NCBI GenBank assembly: GCA_028279305.1 | Contig: JANQOA010000318.1 | Coordinates: forward strand, 1 to 34,318 | Direction: 5' to 3' | Source: Pseudomonadales bacterium | GTDB taxonomy: Bacteria > Pseudomonadota > Gammaproteobacteria > Pseudomonadales > Azotimanducaceae | DNA length: 34,318 nucleotides | Shown here: positions 15,993 through 23,360 of the stretch, piece after piece | Layout of the letters: each line of letters begins with the position of its first letter | How positions within the stretch are numbered: the first letter of the stretch is position 1 | The notes under the pieces: model-generated | The model's input: the letters and a program-made list of their open reading frames with translations, nothing else | Told to the model about the DNA's origin: nothing | Databases searched by the model: none | Translations under genes and position numbers: made by a program

Positions 15993-16880
15993 TTAAGGCC
16001 AGCCTGCGCGGTCAAAAGGTGCCGGGTACACTTCCACCCGGGCGTCCCGCTTGCTGATGCATTCTTCGGGTTGGGAGGAACTGGAGGTCAGCACATAAAG
16101 GTGGCCGCCCCCCAGCATGCAGGCGAATGCTCCCCGCCCAACATCGATAGTATGGGTGACTTCGCCGCCCTCAAGCTGGCGGATGACATTGTTGGTGGTG
16201 GGAGAGGCACTCCAGATGCCGCCCTCGGTGTCCAGGCAGATGCCGTCGGGAACCGCCCCATCGGGCAATTCAGCCCATAGTCTCTTGTTCAGCAGGCTGC
16301 CGTCCGCGGCGATATCAAAGGCGGTTAAGCGTCCGGCAAAACTCTCGCCGACAATCAGGGTTTTACCGTCGGGTGTGATCACGGTGCCATTGGGGAACAT
16401 CACGTCGCGGTCCTCCACATGGATGCTGCCGTCCGGGTCCACGCGGATCAATTCTGCGCTGCTGGGTTTGGCCCGGTTGTGCAGATCAAATCCAAAATTG
16501 CCCACGTAAGCGCGGCCGTGGGCGTCTACCACCATATCGTTGCAGTACCAGCTGGCGGCGGCGCTGAGATCCGCGTGCACGCTCAACTGTTGCCCGTCGA
16601 ACCGCAGCAGGCGCCGTTGGCTCATGGCGACAATCAGCAGGTCGCCGTCCGGCAGCCAGCCCAGCCCGGAGGGCTGGTCGTCCTGCAGGCGCACTATGGT
16701 TTCCACATTGGTTTCCGCGTCACCTTGCGGGTCCACGGCCAGCACCCGCTGGTCGTGCATATCGGACAGCCATAATCTGCCGTCGCGCCACCTGGGGCCT
16801 TCGCCGAAACATAAGTTGTCCACCAGTATGGCCGGTGCGCTGTTTGTCATATGATGTGCCGTAACCCGAATTTGGGCCAT
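15993..16880 (-). CDS. SMP-30/gluconolactonase/LRE family protein
   Basis: 295 residues from the ATG at 16880, which has AGGGG at the right distance; an internal ATG at 16850 is less well placed. The six-bladed beta-propeller pattern is clear: CFGEGPRWRDGRLWLSDM (first blade with the metal Glu), PSGLGWLPDGDLLIVAM, WYCNDMVVDAHGRAYVGNFG (metal Asn), FPNGTVITPDGKTLIVGES and PDGICLDTEGGIWSA (metal Asp). Members are calcium- or zinc-dependent lactonases or related hydrolases. Here the gene precedes the long-chain acyl-CoA dehydrogenase, so it may hydrolyse a lactone in the same catabolic route; this is inference. Confidence 0.9.
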   Translation of the reverse strand: MAQIRVTAHHMTNSAPAILVDNLCFGEGPRWRDGRLWLSDMHDQRVLAVDPQGDAETNVETIVRLQDDQPSGLGWLPDGDLLIVAMSQRRLLRFDGQQLSVHADLSAAASWYCNDMVVDAHGRAYVGNFGFDLHNRAKPSSAELIRVDPDGSIHVEDRDVMFPNGTVITPDGKTLIVGESFAGRLTAFDIAADGSLLNKRLWAELPDGAVPDGICLDTEGGIWSASPTTNNVIRQLEGGEVTHTIDVGRGAFACMLGGGHLYVLTSSSSQPEECISKRDARVEVYPAPFDRAGWP

Positions 16881-16968
16881 GTGTCCCCTGGGGTGGAAAT
16901 TTAACCGATCCCGGGGTGATTTTTTACCCGCTTTTTACCCACTTTGTGGCGTGCCGGGTTAACGTAGC

Positions 16969-16997
16969 TTGGCTCTTGGCCCACGCGCCTCTATAGT
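16969..16997 (+). promoter_or_regulatory. Sigma-70-type promoter of the acidic lipoprotein gene
   Basis: TTGGCT (16969-16974) and TATAGT (16992-16997) are separated by exactly 17 nt. Start of transcription would be near 17004, giving a leader of about 34 nt before the ATG at 17038. Just upstream, TTTTTTACCCGC and TTTTTACCCAC form an imperfect direct repeat (about 16920-16942) that could bind a regulator. Confidence 0.65.
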
Positions 16998-17037
16998 CGT
17001 GGCCCGGGTAAGTAAATTAATAAGTTGGGGACTACAA

Positions 17038-17436
17038 ATGAAAGAACTAAACCGTCCGAACCGCTTCTTGCCGTTGGCTCTGTTGTTAGCCGTATTTTCT
17101 CTGGGTATGGCCGGATGTGGTGATTCGGGCAGCGGCGGCGCGGCTCAAGACGCGGAAGATGCGGCCAACACGTTGCAGGACGGCGCGGGTGATCTGCTCG
17201 ATTCAGCCGGTGAAGGCATGGGTGACGCTATTGATGCGGCCAAAGATGTTGCCGGTGATGTTGCCGACCGCGCTCAGGATATGGGTGACACCATTGCAGA
17301 CAGCGCCGGCGACGCGCTGGACGATGCCAAAGACGCCGGCAGCGACCTGATGGACCAGGCTAAAGACGCGGTTGACGATGCGGTGGACGCCGGCAGTGAC
17401 GCGGCTAACGACGCCATGGACAGTCTCAACCAGTAA
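17038..17436 (+). CDS. Acidic Ala/Asp-rich repeat lipoprotein
   Basis: 132 residues from the ATG at 17038, with GGGGAC upstream; the open frame begins earlier at 16969 but has no ribosome site there. Residues 1-26 are a lipoprotein signal ending in the lipobox LGMAGC, with lipidated Cys27. The mature 105 residues are almost entirely Ala, Asp, Gly, Ser, Lys and a few hydrophobics, in repeated short blocks such as DAAKDVAGDVADRAQD and DDAKDAGSDLMDQAKDAVDD. Spacing is near 7 or 11 residues, as expected of an amphipathic helix with strong negative charge, recalling LEA-like or apolipoprotein-like proteins. No named family is recognised. It has its own promoter and stands alone. Confidence 0.8.
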   Translation: MKELNRPNRFLPLALLLAVFSLGMAGCGDSGSGGAAQDAEDAANTLQDGAGDLLDSAGEGMGDAIDAAKDVAGDVADRAQDMGDTIADSAGDALDDAKDAGSDLMDQAKDAVDDAVDAGSDAANDAMDSLNQ

Positions 17437-17462
17437 AGGGCCGGCCCGCGGCGCGGTAAAAA

Positions 17463-17526
17463 CGCCATGCTTCAGGAGCTTTTACTTTGAAGCTATTATC
17501 TTGAAGCTTTTGTTTGAAGCATGGCG
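17463..17526 (-). terminator. Large inverted repeat, terminator of the glutathione peroxidase
   Basis: CGCCATGCTTCA (17463-17474) and TGAAGCATGGCG (17515-17526) form a perfect 12-bp stem with a 40-nt loop. Read on minus, TTTTT follows the stem directly, 16 nt after the peroxidase stop. The loop side carries TTGAAGC three times (17487, 17501, 17514). GC-rich flanks can extend the stem. Confidence 0.6.
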
Positions 17527-17541
17527 CGCGCGGCCCGGCGG

Positions 17542-18021
17542 CTAGAGCCAATCCGGCAGTGCCGCGGCAATCTCCTCAGGCGTGGTTTGCGGGGCAAACC
17601 TGGCCGCCACATTGCCCTTCCGGTCCACCAGGAATTTTGTGAAGTTCCAGGCAATGTCCGCGTTGCCTTCGTCGTCAGCTTTGGCGGCCTTTAAGAACTT
17701 ATACAAGTCGCAGGCGCCGTCGCCGTTCACTTCTATTTTCGAGAACATGGGGAAGTTCACGTCATATTTGCCGGCGGCAAACTCCAGTATTTCTTCATTG
17801 CTGCCCGGTTCCTGGGCGCCGAACTGATTACACGGAAATGCCATTACGGTAAATCCGGAACCTTCAAACTGTTCCTGCAGAGTACGCAACCCGGCGTACT
17901 GTGGGGTTAAGCCTCAGCGGCTGGCAACGTTTACAACCAGGCAGACCTTGTCCTGGAAGGTGGAAAATTCGGTGGGGGTGCCGTCGATGGCATCCATCGA
18001 TAGTTCGTGAAAGGTACTCAT
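17542..18021 (-). CDS. gpx: Glutathione peroxidase, selenocysteine-containing (in-frame UGA)
   Basis: Reading through one TGA gives 159 residues from the ATG at 18021 (TTGGAGG upstream). The frame runs MSTFHELSMDAIDG, then VCLVVNVASRUGLTPQYAGL, and downstream AFPCNQFGAQEPGSNEEI and IAWNFTKFLVDRKG. The TGA at 17914-17916 is codon 36, exactly where the family has its catalytic Sec or Cys. The other active-site residues are present: Gln70, Trp125 and Asn126. The enzyme reduces hydrogen peroxide or lipid hydroperoxides with glutathione or thioredoxin in the cytoplasm. The frame is open and conserved on both sides, and a SECIS-like hairpin follows, so read-through is favoured over a nonsense mutation. 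The sel genes are not in this window. Standard callers would report only 17542-17889. Confidence 0.88.
17881..17900 (-). promoter_or_regulatory. Candidate bacterial SECIS element
   Basis: On the mRNA, AGUACGC and GCGUACU form a perfect 7-bp stem around the loop CGGGUU. It starts 13 nt after the UGA; the loop starts 20 nt after. A C/C mismatch and two more pairs can extend the base. As I recall, bacterial SECIS hairpins sit 16-37 nt from UGA to apical loop with a G in the first two loop positions, which this meets. GGU also occurs in the E. coli fdhF loop. Confidence 0.75.
17914..17916 (-). other. Putative selenocysteine codon (UGA)
   Basis: TCA on plus, TGA on minus, codon 36 of the glutathione peroxidase. 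It lies between ASR and GLTPQY, the position of catalytic Sec/Cys in the family. Confidence 0.8.
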
Positions 18022-18158
18022 GACCGTATATCCTCCAATTTTGGTCGTTTGCTGTTCGCACATCGATAGTAGCGTGCCCACACAGTTATGGGTACCATCC
18101 GGCCCCTGGATCTGGAAACAAACGACACAAACTCGAACTTGAAAGTGAGGAGATCATC

Positions 18159-19340
18159 ATGCGCGATGTGGTCATCGTAGACAGCGTGCGTACCGGCTTG
18201 GCCAAAGCCTTTCGCGGCAGCTTTAACTTAACCCGTTCAGACGACATGCTGGCCCACTGCATCGACAGCCTGCTGGACCGCAATGATGTGGCGCCCGACC
18301 TGGTGGAAGATGTGGTCGTTGGTGCCGCCAGCCACGCTGGTGAACAGGACGGCAATCTGGCGCGTCTGGCCGTTATCCTGTCGAAACTCCCGGTGACCAC
18401 CGCGGGTGTAACCATCAACCGTTTCTGCTCCTCCGGGTTGCAGTCCATTGCCATTGCCGCCAACCAGATTGCTTCCGGGCAAACCGATGTGGCCATTGCC
18501 GGCGGCGTGGATTCCATCTCCATGCGTACCCGCCAGGAGCCGGGCAAAGCCAAGCAGAACCAGCGTCTGCTGGATGAAAAGCCCGACATCTTCATGGCCA
18601 TGGGTAATACCGCTGAGGTAGTGGCGAGACGTTACCAGGTGACCCGGGAAATGCAGGATGAATATGCGCTGCAAAGCCAGCAGCGCTACGCGGCCGCGGT
18701 GGAAGCGGGCAAGATCAGCGAAGAAATTGTGCCCATGAAAGCCACCATGCTTAAGGTTGACAAGGAAACCGGCGAAGAGAGCCATGTTGACGTGGTAGTC
18801 GACCGGGATGAGTGTAACCGCCCGTCAACCACCCTGGACGGTCTGGCGTCATTGCCGCCCGCATTTGAGGAAGACGGCACCGTAACCGCCGGTAATGCCT
18901 CCCAGCTTTCGGACGGCGCGTCCATGACCATGATGATGAGTGCCGAGCGCGCGAATCAACTGGGCCTCAAACCGCTGGGTGTATTCCGCGGTTTTACCGT
19001 GGCCGGTTGTGAACCGGATGAAATGGGCATCGGGCCTGTTTTTGCCATTCCCAGGCTGCTGAAAAATGCCGGCCTCAGTCAGGATGATATTGACCTGTGG
19101 GAGCTGAACGAAGCGTTTGCTTCCCAGTGCCTGTACTGCCGGGATGCCCTGGACCTGGACAATGAAATCTACAACGTGCTGGGCGGCAGCATCTCCATCG
19201 GGCATCCCTTCGGCATGACCGGTTCCCGGCAAACCGGGCTGGTGCTGCGGGAACTGCAGCGCCGCAACAAGAAATACGGGGTTGTAACGATGTGTATCGG
19301 CGGCGGACAAGGTGCTGCCGGGTTGTTTGAAGCAGCCTAG
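18159..19340 (+). CDS. Thiolase family protein (acetyl-CoA acyltransferase)
   Basis: 393 residues with a strong ribosome site, GAGGAGATCATC before the ATG. The catalytic set is complete: nucleophile Cys90 in [10 protein letters not shown], His349 in [12 protein letters not shown], and Cys379 in TMCIGGGQG, with NEAFASQ preceding. It cleaves 3-ketoacyl-CoA with CoA to give acetyl-CoA, the last step of beta-oxidation, or runs in reverse. The [13 protein letters not shown] block differs from the usual GHPLG(A/C)SGAR, as in the FadA5/steroid-side-chain or SCP2-like direction, so a special acyl chain is possible. The gene is divergent from the glutathione peroxidase, with no fadB partner beside it. 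Confidence 0.93.
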   Translation: MRDVVIVDSVRTGLAKAFRGSFNLTRSDDMLAHCIDSLLDRNDVAPDLVEDVVVGAASHAGEQDGNLARLAVILSKLPVTTAGVTINRFCSSGLQSIAIAANQIASGQTDVAIAGGVDSISMRTRQEPGKAKQNQRLLDEKPDIFMAMGNTAEVVARRYQVTREMQDEYALQSQQRYAAAVEAGKISEEIVPMKATMLKVDKETGEESHVDVVVDRDECNRPSTTLDGLASLPPAFEEDGTVTAGNASQLSDGASMTMMMSAERANQLGLKPLGVFRGFTVAGCEPDEMGIGPVFAIPRLLKNAGLSQDDIDLWELNEAFASQCLYCRDALDLDNEIYNVLGGSISIGHPFGMTGSRQTGLVLRELQRRNKKYGVVTMCIGGGQGAAGLFEAA

Positions 19341-19439
19341 TGCCGGGCAGGAGCACTTGCGTCCTCGCAGGATGCTTGTGCTTCTGCCTAAATGTCCGAC
19401 AGTTCACGTATTTGTGGGTTGATCGCACCTTGATACAAA

Positions 19440-20123
19440 TTGAAACTTGAGCGAAATTGTGGTGTAACAGGGTCATACGAAAATATCTCGATTGGGTCAT
19501 TGAGTTGTAAATTGGGTTCACTGGAATTGCTAAGCGCGCCGCCAAGAGCGCCGTCTGCACCTTCTTCATTAGTCGCCGGGCTGCTGCTGATGATGGGTAC
19601 TTTGACGGTGCCTTCCGCATTGGGCTTTGAAGTTCCGCAAAACCAGGATGCTACTCAACCCACCGTGCTGGACATGTACCGCGAAGTGCTGCAGGCGGGC
19701 ACGCTGGACCAACTTTCTGACGAAAATCTGACCATTCTGGCCTCCTACTGGGGTGTTCTGGGCCCCACCGAACGCCGCCATCTGCTGGCGGAAATGCGCG
19801 GCCGCATGGCGCGCAGCCGCACTCAGGTTCAGCGCATCAGTATTCCCCGCGGCCGGCAGTACGGCAAAGTCATCCGCAAGGTGCGGAAAGTGCGTCAGGC
19901 GGACGGCTCGATTCTGGTGGAAACCCGGGTGGTAAAGGTCACGCCCAGGCCCCGCAGCGGCAGCGCCGGAGCGCCCGTGCAAGGTGCTAAACCGCTGCCC
20001 AGAGTCACTTTCGGCATTGGTTTTGAACAGCGCCTGAAAGACAAATCCAACCCTGTTATCACCCAACCCCCACTGGCCCCAGCGGACGCTCCGGTACTAA
20101 AAGCCACCACCCCTACACCCTGA
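19440..20123 (+). CDS. Exported protein of unknown function, first gene of the two-component operon
   Basis: Up to 227 residues. The start is unclear: the longest frame uses TTG at 19440, but a promoter-like TTGAAA-17-TGTAAC covers 19440-19468, so a later TTG (19500, 19512 or 19527) is more likely. A hydrophobic stretch SLVAGLLLMMGTLTVPSALG gives an export signal with cleavage near ALG/FEV. The mature part has a helical block (LDMYREVLQAGTLDQLSDEN, then LASYWGVLGPTERRHLLAEM), which is faintly DUF3106-like, a basic strand region (GKVIRKVRKVRQADGSILVE) and a Pro-rich tail. Its stop is 6 nt before the response regulator, so it may be a periplasmic input to the sensor kinase. Function unknown. 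Confidence 0.65.
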   Translation: MKLERNCGVTGSYENISIGSLSCKLGSLELLSAPPRAPSAPSSLVAGLLLMMGTLTVPSALGFEVPQNQDATQPTVLDMYREVLQAGTLDQLSDENLTILASYWGVLGPTERRHLLAEMRGRMARSRTQVQRISIPRGRQYGKVIRKVRKVRQADGSILVETRVVKVTPRPRSGSAGAPVQGAKPLPRVTFGIGFEQRLKDKSNPVITQPPLAPADAPVLKATTPTP

Positions 20124-20129
20124 CTCCGC

Positions 20130-20843
20130 ATGGACATCGAAAGCGCGAATCTGCTCGTAGTTGACGATGATCCGGAACTGCGGGAACTCACCCAGGCGTA
20201 TCTTGAACGCCAGGGGTTTGTGGTCGCCTGCGTGGAATCCGGCGAGGCCATGGACGAGTTTCTGGCGGAGCACAGCGTCGACCTGTTGATTCTGGATTTG
20301 ATGCTGCCCGGCGAGCATGGTTTATCCATCGCCCAGCGCCTGAAGAAACACACGGACCTGCCCATCATCATCGTCTCCGCCCAGGGTGAAGATGTGGACC
20401 GCATCGTCGGGCTTGAGGTGGGCGCGGACGACTATCTCGCCAAGCCGTTTAACCCGCGGGAATTGCTGGCGCGGGTGCGCGCTGTATTGCGGCGCACGGT
20501 GACCGGCGGGACTGAATCCAACGAACCCCAGGAGAAGTTTGAATTCGGCGAATTTTCGCTGGATACCAACTCACACCGGTTGACCCGCAATGGTGATGCG
20601 GTGCCGCTCACTTCAGGGGAGTTTGATCTGCTCGCCATCCTGGTGGCGCACCCGAACAAAGTGCTGGACCGCGACCGTATCCTGGACCTGCTCACCGGGG
20701 CGGAGCGCTCGCCCTTCGACCGTTCCATTGATGTCCGGGTCACCCGCCTGCGCTCCAAGCTGGAAGTTGATCCGGCAAATCCGGTTTATATACGCACCAT
20801 CTGGGGCAAGGGTTATATGTTCTGCCCGAACGGGGATGGTTGA
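20130..20843 (+). CDS. OmpR-family response regulator
   Basis: 237 residues. The receiver domain (8-120) has the acid pair in VVDDDPEL, phospho-acceptor Asp56 in LLILDLMLPG, the Ser of IIIVSAQG and Lys in AKPFNPRELL. The C-terminal winged helix (140-235) has LTSGEFDLLAILVAHPNKVL, DRSIDVRVTRLRSKLE and VYIRTIWGKGYMF. It is a DNA-binding regulator activated by the kinase encoded next. The ATG lies 6 nt after the preceding gene, and its own stop overlaps the kinase start by 8 nt, so all three are one operon. Targets are unknown; the exported first gene and nearby envelope genes are candidates. Confidence 0.93.
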   Translation: MDIESANLLVVDDDPELRELTQAYLERQGFVVACVESGEAMDEFLAEHSVDLLILDLMLPGEHGLSIAQRLKKHTDLPIIIVSAQGEDVDRIVGLEVGADDYLAKPFNPRELLARVRAVLRRTVTGGTESNEPQEKFEFGEFSLDTNSHRLTRNGDAVPLTSGEFDLLAILVAHPNKVLDRDRILDLLTGAERSPFDRSIDVRVTRLRSKLEVDPANPVYIRTIWGKGYMFCPNGDG

Positions 20844-22140
20844 GCAGCAGCATGTCCGCCAGGCCCGTGGACCGGCGTCTTTGCTGGCGCGGACCAATCT
20901 CACCCTAGGGGTCAGCGCCATGTTGATTGCGGTGATTGCCACGGTGGCGTTGTACAACTTTGTGATCGACCCTATCAGTGAGCAGTCAGCGGATGATGAA
21001 GCGGCGCTGCTGGTCTTATCCGCTCAAACCTGGGTAGAGTTGCCGCCCGGCGCGCGTCCCTATTTCGAGTTGGAACTGGCGGAAAACCACGACCTGATTA
21101 TCAGCGAAGCCCATCTCATCCTGCCGGTGGAAGAGAACTATCCCGCCTATTTTGACCTGCTGAAAGAACAGCTTGGTGCCCGCCTGGGTATAGAGCAGGT
21201 GGATATTCTGGCGGGCAACGAACTGTACTGGGTGGATGTTCCCATGGGCGGTTATGATCTGCAGATTGGCTTCTCACCCCAGCGGCGTGATATCCAGCCG
21301 TTGTACAGCGCCATAGTCATTGTTGGTCTTGGTGCGGCCATTGTGTTCTTTACTTCACTGTTTATCGTGCAGCGCATCGCCAGGCCCCTGGTTAAAGTGG
21401 CGCAGCAGGCAGAGTCTTTCCGCGGCACCAAGCAGATGGAGCCCCTGGCGGAGAGCGGTCCCCGGGAACTGGCTTCCCTGGCGAGGAACTTCAACACCAT
21501 GGCGCAGGAAATATCTGCTTTGCTGGCCAACCGCACGACTTTGCTGGCGGGGATATCCCACGATCTGAAAACACCGCTGACCCGCATGCGGCTGGCCCTG
21601 GCCCTGTTGCCGGAAAGTGTTGATCAGACCCTGGTCGAACGCTTCGAGCGGAATCTGGAGTCCATGGATGAATTGATCAGTGACGCCCTGCGTTTTGCCC
21701 GGGGCACCAGCGAAGCGGCGCAGGAGATTGAGCTGGTGCAGTTTGTCGAAGAAGTTCTGGCCAGTTTTGAACAGCCGGTGAAGCTGCACACCCTCATACA
21801 GGCGGGTGAGGGCGCCGACCGCGCGGTGCTGGCGCCCAGTGCGTTCCGCCGCGTGTTAATAAATCTGGTGGGCAACGGCATCCAGCACGGCGGCAATGTA
21901 ACGGTGTGCCTGGAGGCGACTCAGTTGAATATCATGGATGACGGTCCGGGCATACCCGAACCCTACCGGGAAGAAGTATTCCAGCCGTTTTTCCGCATGG
22001 ATGCGTCCCGCAACCGCTCCACCGGCGGCAGCGGGCTGGGCCTGGCCATTGTCCAGCAGCTCTGTCAGGCCCATGGCTGGCAGATAGAAGTGCGGGACGC
22101 TGATTGCGGCGGCGCGGAGTTCTGTCTGCGTTTCGCCTGA
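20836..22140 (+). CDS. EnvZ-type sensor histidine kinase
   Basis: 434 residues from the ATG at 20836, eight nt inside the regulator gene and after CGGGG; a longer frame to 20590 runs inside the regulator and is not coding. It has membrane segments at about 23-44 and 156-178, with a periplasmic sensor region of about 110 residues between them rich in acids (ELELAENHDLIISEA). A HAMP domain follows, then the H-box LAGISHDLKTPLTRMR with His242. The ATP domain shows NLVGNGIQHGG, IMDDGPGIPEP and GGSGLGLAIVQQL. This is the EnvZ/RstB class of inner-membrane sensors. The ligand is not readable. Confidence 0.92.
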   Translation: MVEQQHVRQARGPASLLARTNLTLGVSAMLIAVIATVALYNFVIDPISEQSADDEAALLVLSAQTWVELPPGARPYFELELAENHDLIISEAHLILPVEENYPAYFDLLKEQLGARLGIEQVDILAGNELYWVDVPMGGYDLQIGFSPQRRDIQPLYSAIVIVGLGAAIVFFTSLFIVQRIARPLVKVAQQAESFRGTKQMEPLAESGPRELASLARNFNTMAQEISALLANRTTLLAGISHDLKTPLTRMRLALALLPESVDQTLVERFERNLESMDELISDALRFARGTSEAAQEIELVQFVEEVLASFEQPVKLHTLIQAGEGADRAVLAPSAFRRVLINLVGNGIQHGGNVTVCLEATQLNIMDDGPGIPEPYREEVFQPFFRMDASRNRSTGGSGLGLAIVQQLCQAHGWQIEVRDADCGGAEFCLRFA

Positions 22141-22200
22141 GGGCGGGTGCGCCTTTGCTGTTGGCGGGCCTGCTACAAAGGCGTAAGCGAATGAAACAAA

Positions 22201-22228
22201 TTGACACAAAAAGGCCGGGGTCGGTAAT
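22201..22228 (+). promoter_or_regulatory. Promoter-like element upstream of the structured region
   Basis: TTGACA (22201-22206) matches the -35 consensus exactly. GGTAAT (22223-22228), a 4/6 match to the -10, follows after 16 nt, so transcription would start near 22235. An A-rich stretch precedes it. There is no protein-coding gene on plus before the terminator. Confidence 0.5.
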
Positions 22229-22234
22229 TCTCCT

Positions 22235-22477
22235 GTAACTTGTTTCCTGCAAAGTAACAATCCTGGCGGTAAGGCGATTTATCCCCTTAGAACCTTACTG
22301 CCGGTATCTCAAGGTTGCGCATTTGCGGGGGGCAGGCTGACAAACCAACAGCCGTTTCACCCGGGAAGGCAGACCCCACAGAGTACAGCCTCACAGGCAA
22401 ATACCCGCCAGGGTATTTCACAACCGGAGGCTACCCCAAAAACCGCCAGCTTTCTCTCCAGGCTGGCGGTTTTTTTT
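22235..22477 (+). ncRNA. Candidate structured small RNA
   Basis: Bounded by a TTGACA promoter and an intrinsic terminator, about 240 nt. Stems: GGCGGTAAGG with CCTTACTGCC (22265-22274/22293-22302, one G-U), GGCTG/CAGCC near 22335-22352, AAATACCC/GGGTATTT (22399-22418, loop GCCA), and the terminator. Between them are unpaired A/C-rich runs. It does not resemble 6S, tmRNA, RNase P, SRP RNA or the common riboswitches I can recall. It could instead be a structured 3' end of the kinase operon. Confidence 0.45.
22442..22477. terminator. Strong bidirectional intrinsic terminator
   Basis: ACCGCCAGC (22442-22450) and GCTGGCGGT (22462-22470) form a 9-bp stem with an 11-nt loop, followed on plus by eight T. 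Five A precede the stem, so it also works on minus, ending the mscS transcript 28 nt after its stop. Confidence 0.88.
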
Positions 22478-22505
22478 GCCCGGGTATCGGCTACTGGCCC
22501 AACTG

Positions 22506-23360
22506 TCAGCTTCCGCTGCCGGCCCGGTGCAGGTGAACATCCGTCTGCGGGTAGGGGATTGAGATATTCTCCTGGTCGAACACCAGCTTCACTTTTTCGA
22601 TGGTATCGAAATAAATGCCCCAATAGTCGCCGGCGTCAGCCCACACCCGGCAGGTGAAATTCACCGAGCTGTCCGCCAGTTCTGAAACCACCACAAAAGG
22701 TTCCGGGTCAGCGTGTACGCGGCTGTCTTCTTTGAAGATGCGCAGCAGCGTGTCTTTGGCCTGGGCGACGTTGTCGTCATAACCGATACCGAATACAAAA
22801 TCCACGCGGCGGGTGGGCTCAGCGGAAAAGTTGGTGATGATGCCATTGGAAATGGCTCCGTTAGGCACAATGATGCGCTTGTTATCGGGGGTCTTGATGA
22901 CGGTGTTGAAGATCTGGATCTCCGCAACCGTACCCGACACACCCTGAGCATCCACAAAGTCGCCCACTTTATAAGGCCTGAACAACAGGATTAGCACACC
23001 GCCGGCAAAGTTGGCCAGGCTGCCCTGCAGCGCCAGACCTATCGCCAGACCGGCGGCACCGAGGATGGCGATAAACGAGGTGGTTTCAATGCCCACCATC
23101 GAGGCGACGCTGATGAACAGCAATGCCTTGAGAATCACCGATGCCAGGCTGCCGAGGAACTTGGCCAGAGTGGCGTCAGTCTCACTTTTCTCCAGGCCCG
23201 CGTTCAGCAGTTTTACCACCCGGCCGATGATCCACAGGCCGATGATAAGGACCAGGATGGCGAGAATCAGTTGCGGCCCGTACTCGATGGCCATTTCGAC
23301 AACTTTGTCGACATATCCCTGCATTCGGTCGATTGAAACTTCTTCTGGTAGTGCTTCCAT
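22506..23360 (-). CDS. mscS: Small-conductance mechanosensitive channel MscS
   Basis: 284 residues, the usual MscS length. Membrane helices lie at about 28-50, 70-90 and 94-127. The pore helix carries the Gly/Ala pattern GAAGLAIGLALQGSLANFAGG, followed by the beta-domain FRPYKVGDFVDAQGVSGTVAEI and PDNKRIIVPNGAISNGIITN. The channel opens under membrane tension to relieve osmotic downshock in the inner membrane. AAGGAG lies 11 nt before the ATG. The gene is divergent from the OmpA gene and ends against the shared terminator. Confidence in the family is high. Confidence 0.95.
   Translation of the reverse strand: MEALPEEVSIDRMQGYVDKVVEMAIEYGPQLILAILVLIIGLWIIGRVVKLLNAGLEKSETDATLAKFLGSLASVILKALLFISVASMVGIETTSFIAILGAAGLAIGLALQGSLANFAGGVLILLFRPYKVGDFVDAQGVSGTVAEIQIFNTVIKTPDNKRIIVPNGAISNGIITNFSAEPTRRVDFVFGIGYDDNVAQAKDTLLRIFKEDSRVHADPEPFVVVSELADSSVNFTCRVWADAGDYWGIYFDTIEKVKLVFDQENISIPYPQTDVHLHRAGSGS

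Larger units (their letters stand above)
22141..22505. other. Intergenic region between kinase and mscS with dense secondary structure
   Basis: No credible protein is encoded here. It holds an 8-bp inverted repeat CGCCTTTG/CAAAGGCG (22150-22157 and 22176-22183) just after the kinase, a promoter-like pair at 22201, three further stem-loops and a strong bidirectional terminator. See the ncRNA entry. Confidence 0.7.

Noticed and set aside
17542..17889. Glutathione peroxidase annotated as a short protein starting after the TGA
   Set aside because: It would start inside the active-site loop with TTG and lack the catalytic residue and N-terminal strand; the sequence upstream of TGA is in frame and conserved.
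17914..17916. TGA as a pseudogene mutation of a catalytic Cys codon
   Set aside because: Possible, since TGC or TGT to TGA is one change, but the rest of the gene is intact and a well-placed hairpin follows; selenocysteine is preferred, pending the sel genes.
20590..20835. Longer start of the histidine kinase
   Set aside because: The extension lies in the wrong frame of the response regulator and has no signal of a real protein; ATG at 20836 with an 8-nt overlap fits.
22141..22505. Known riboswitch or housekeeping RNA (6S, SRP, RNase P, tmRNA, c-di-GMP, TPP, B12, tRNA-Sec)
   Set aside because: None of the conserved core motifs I could recall is present, and no regulated gene follows on plus.
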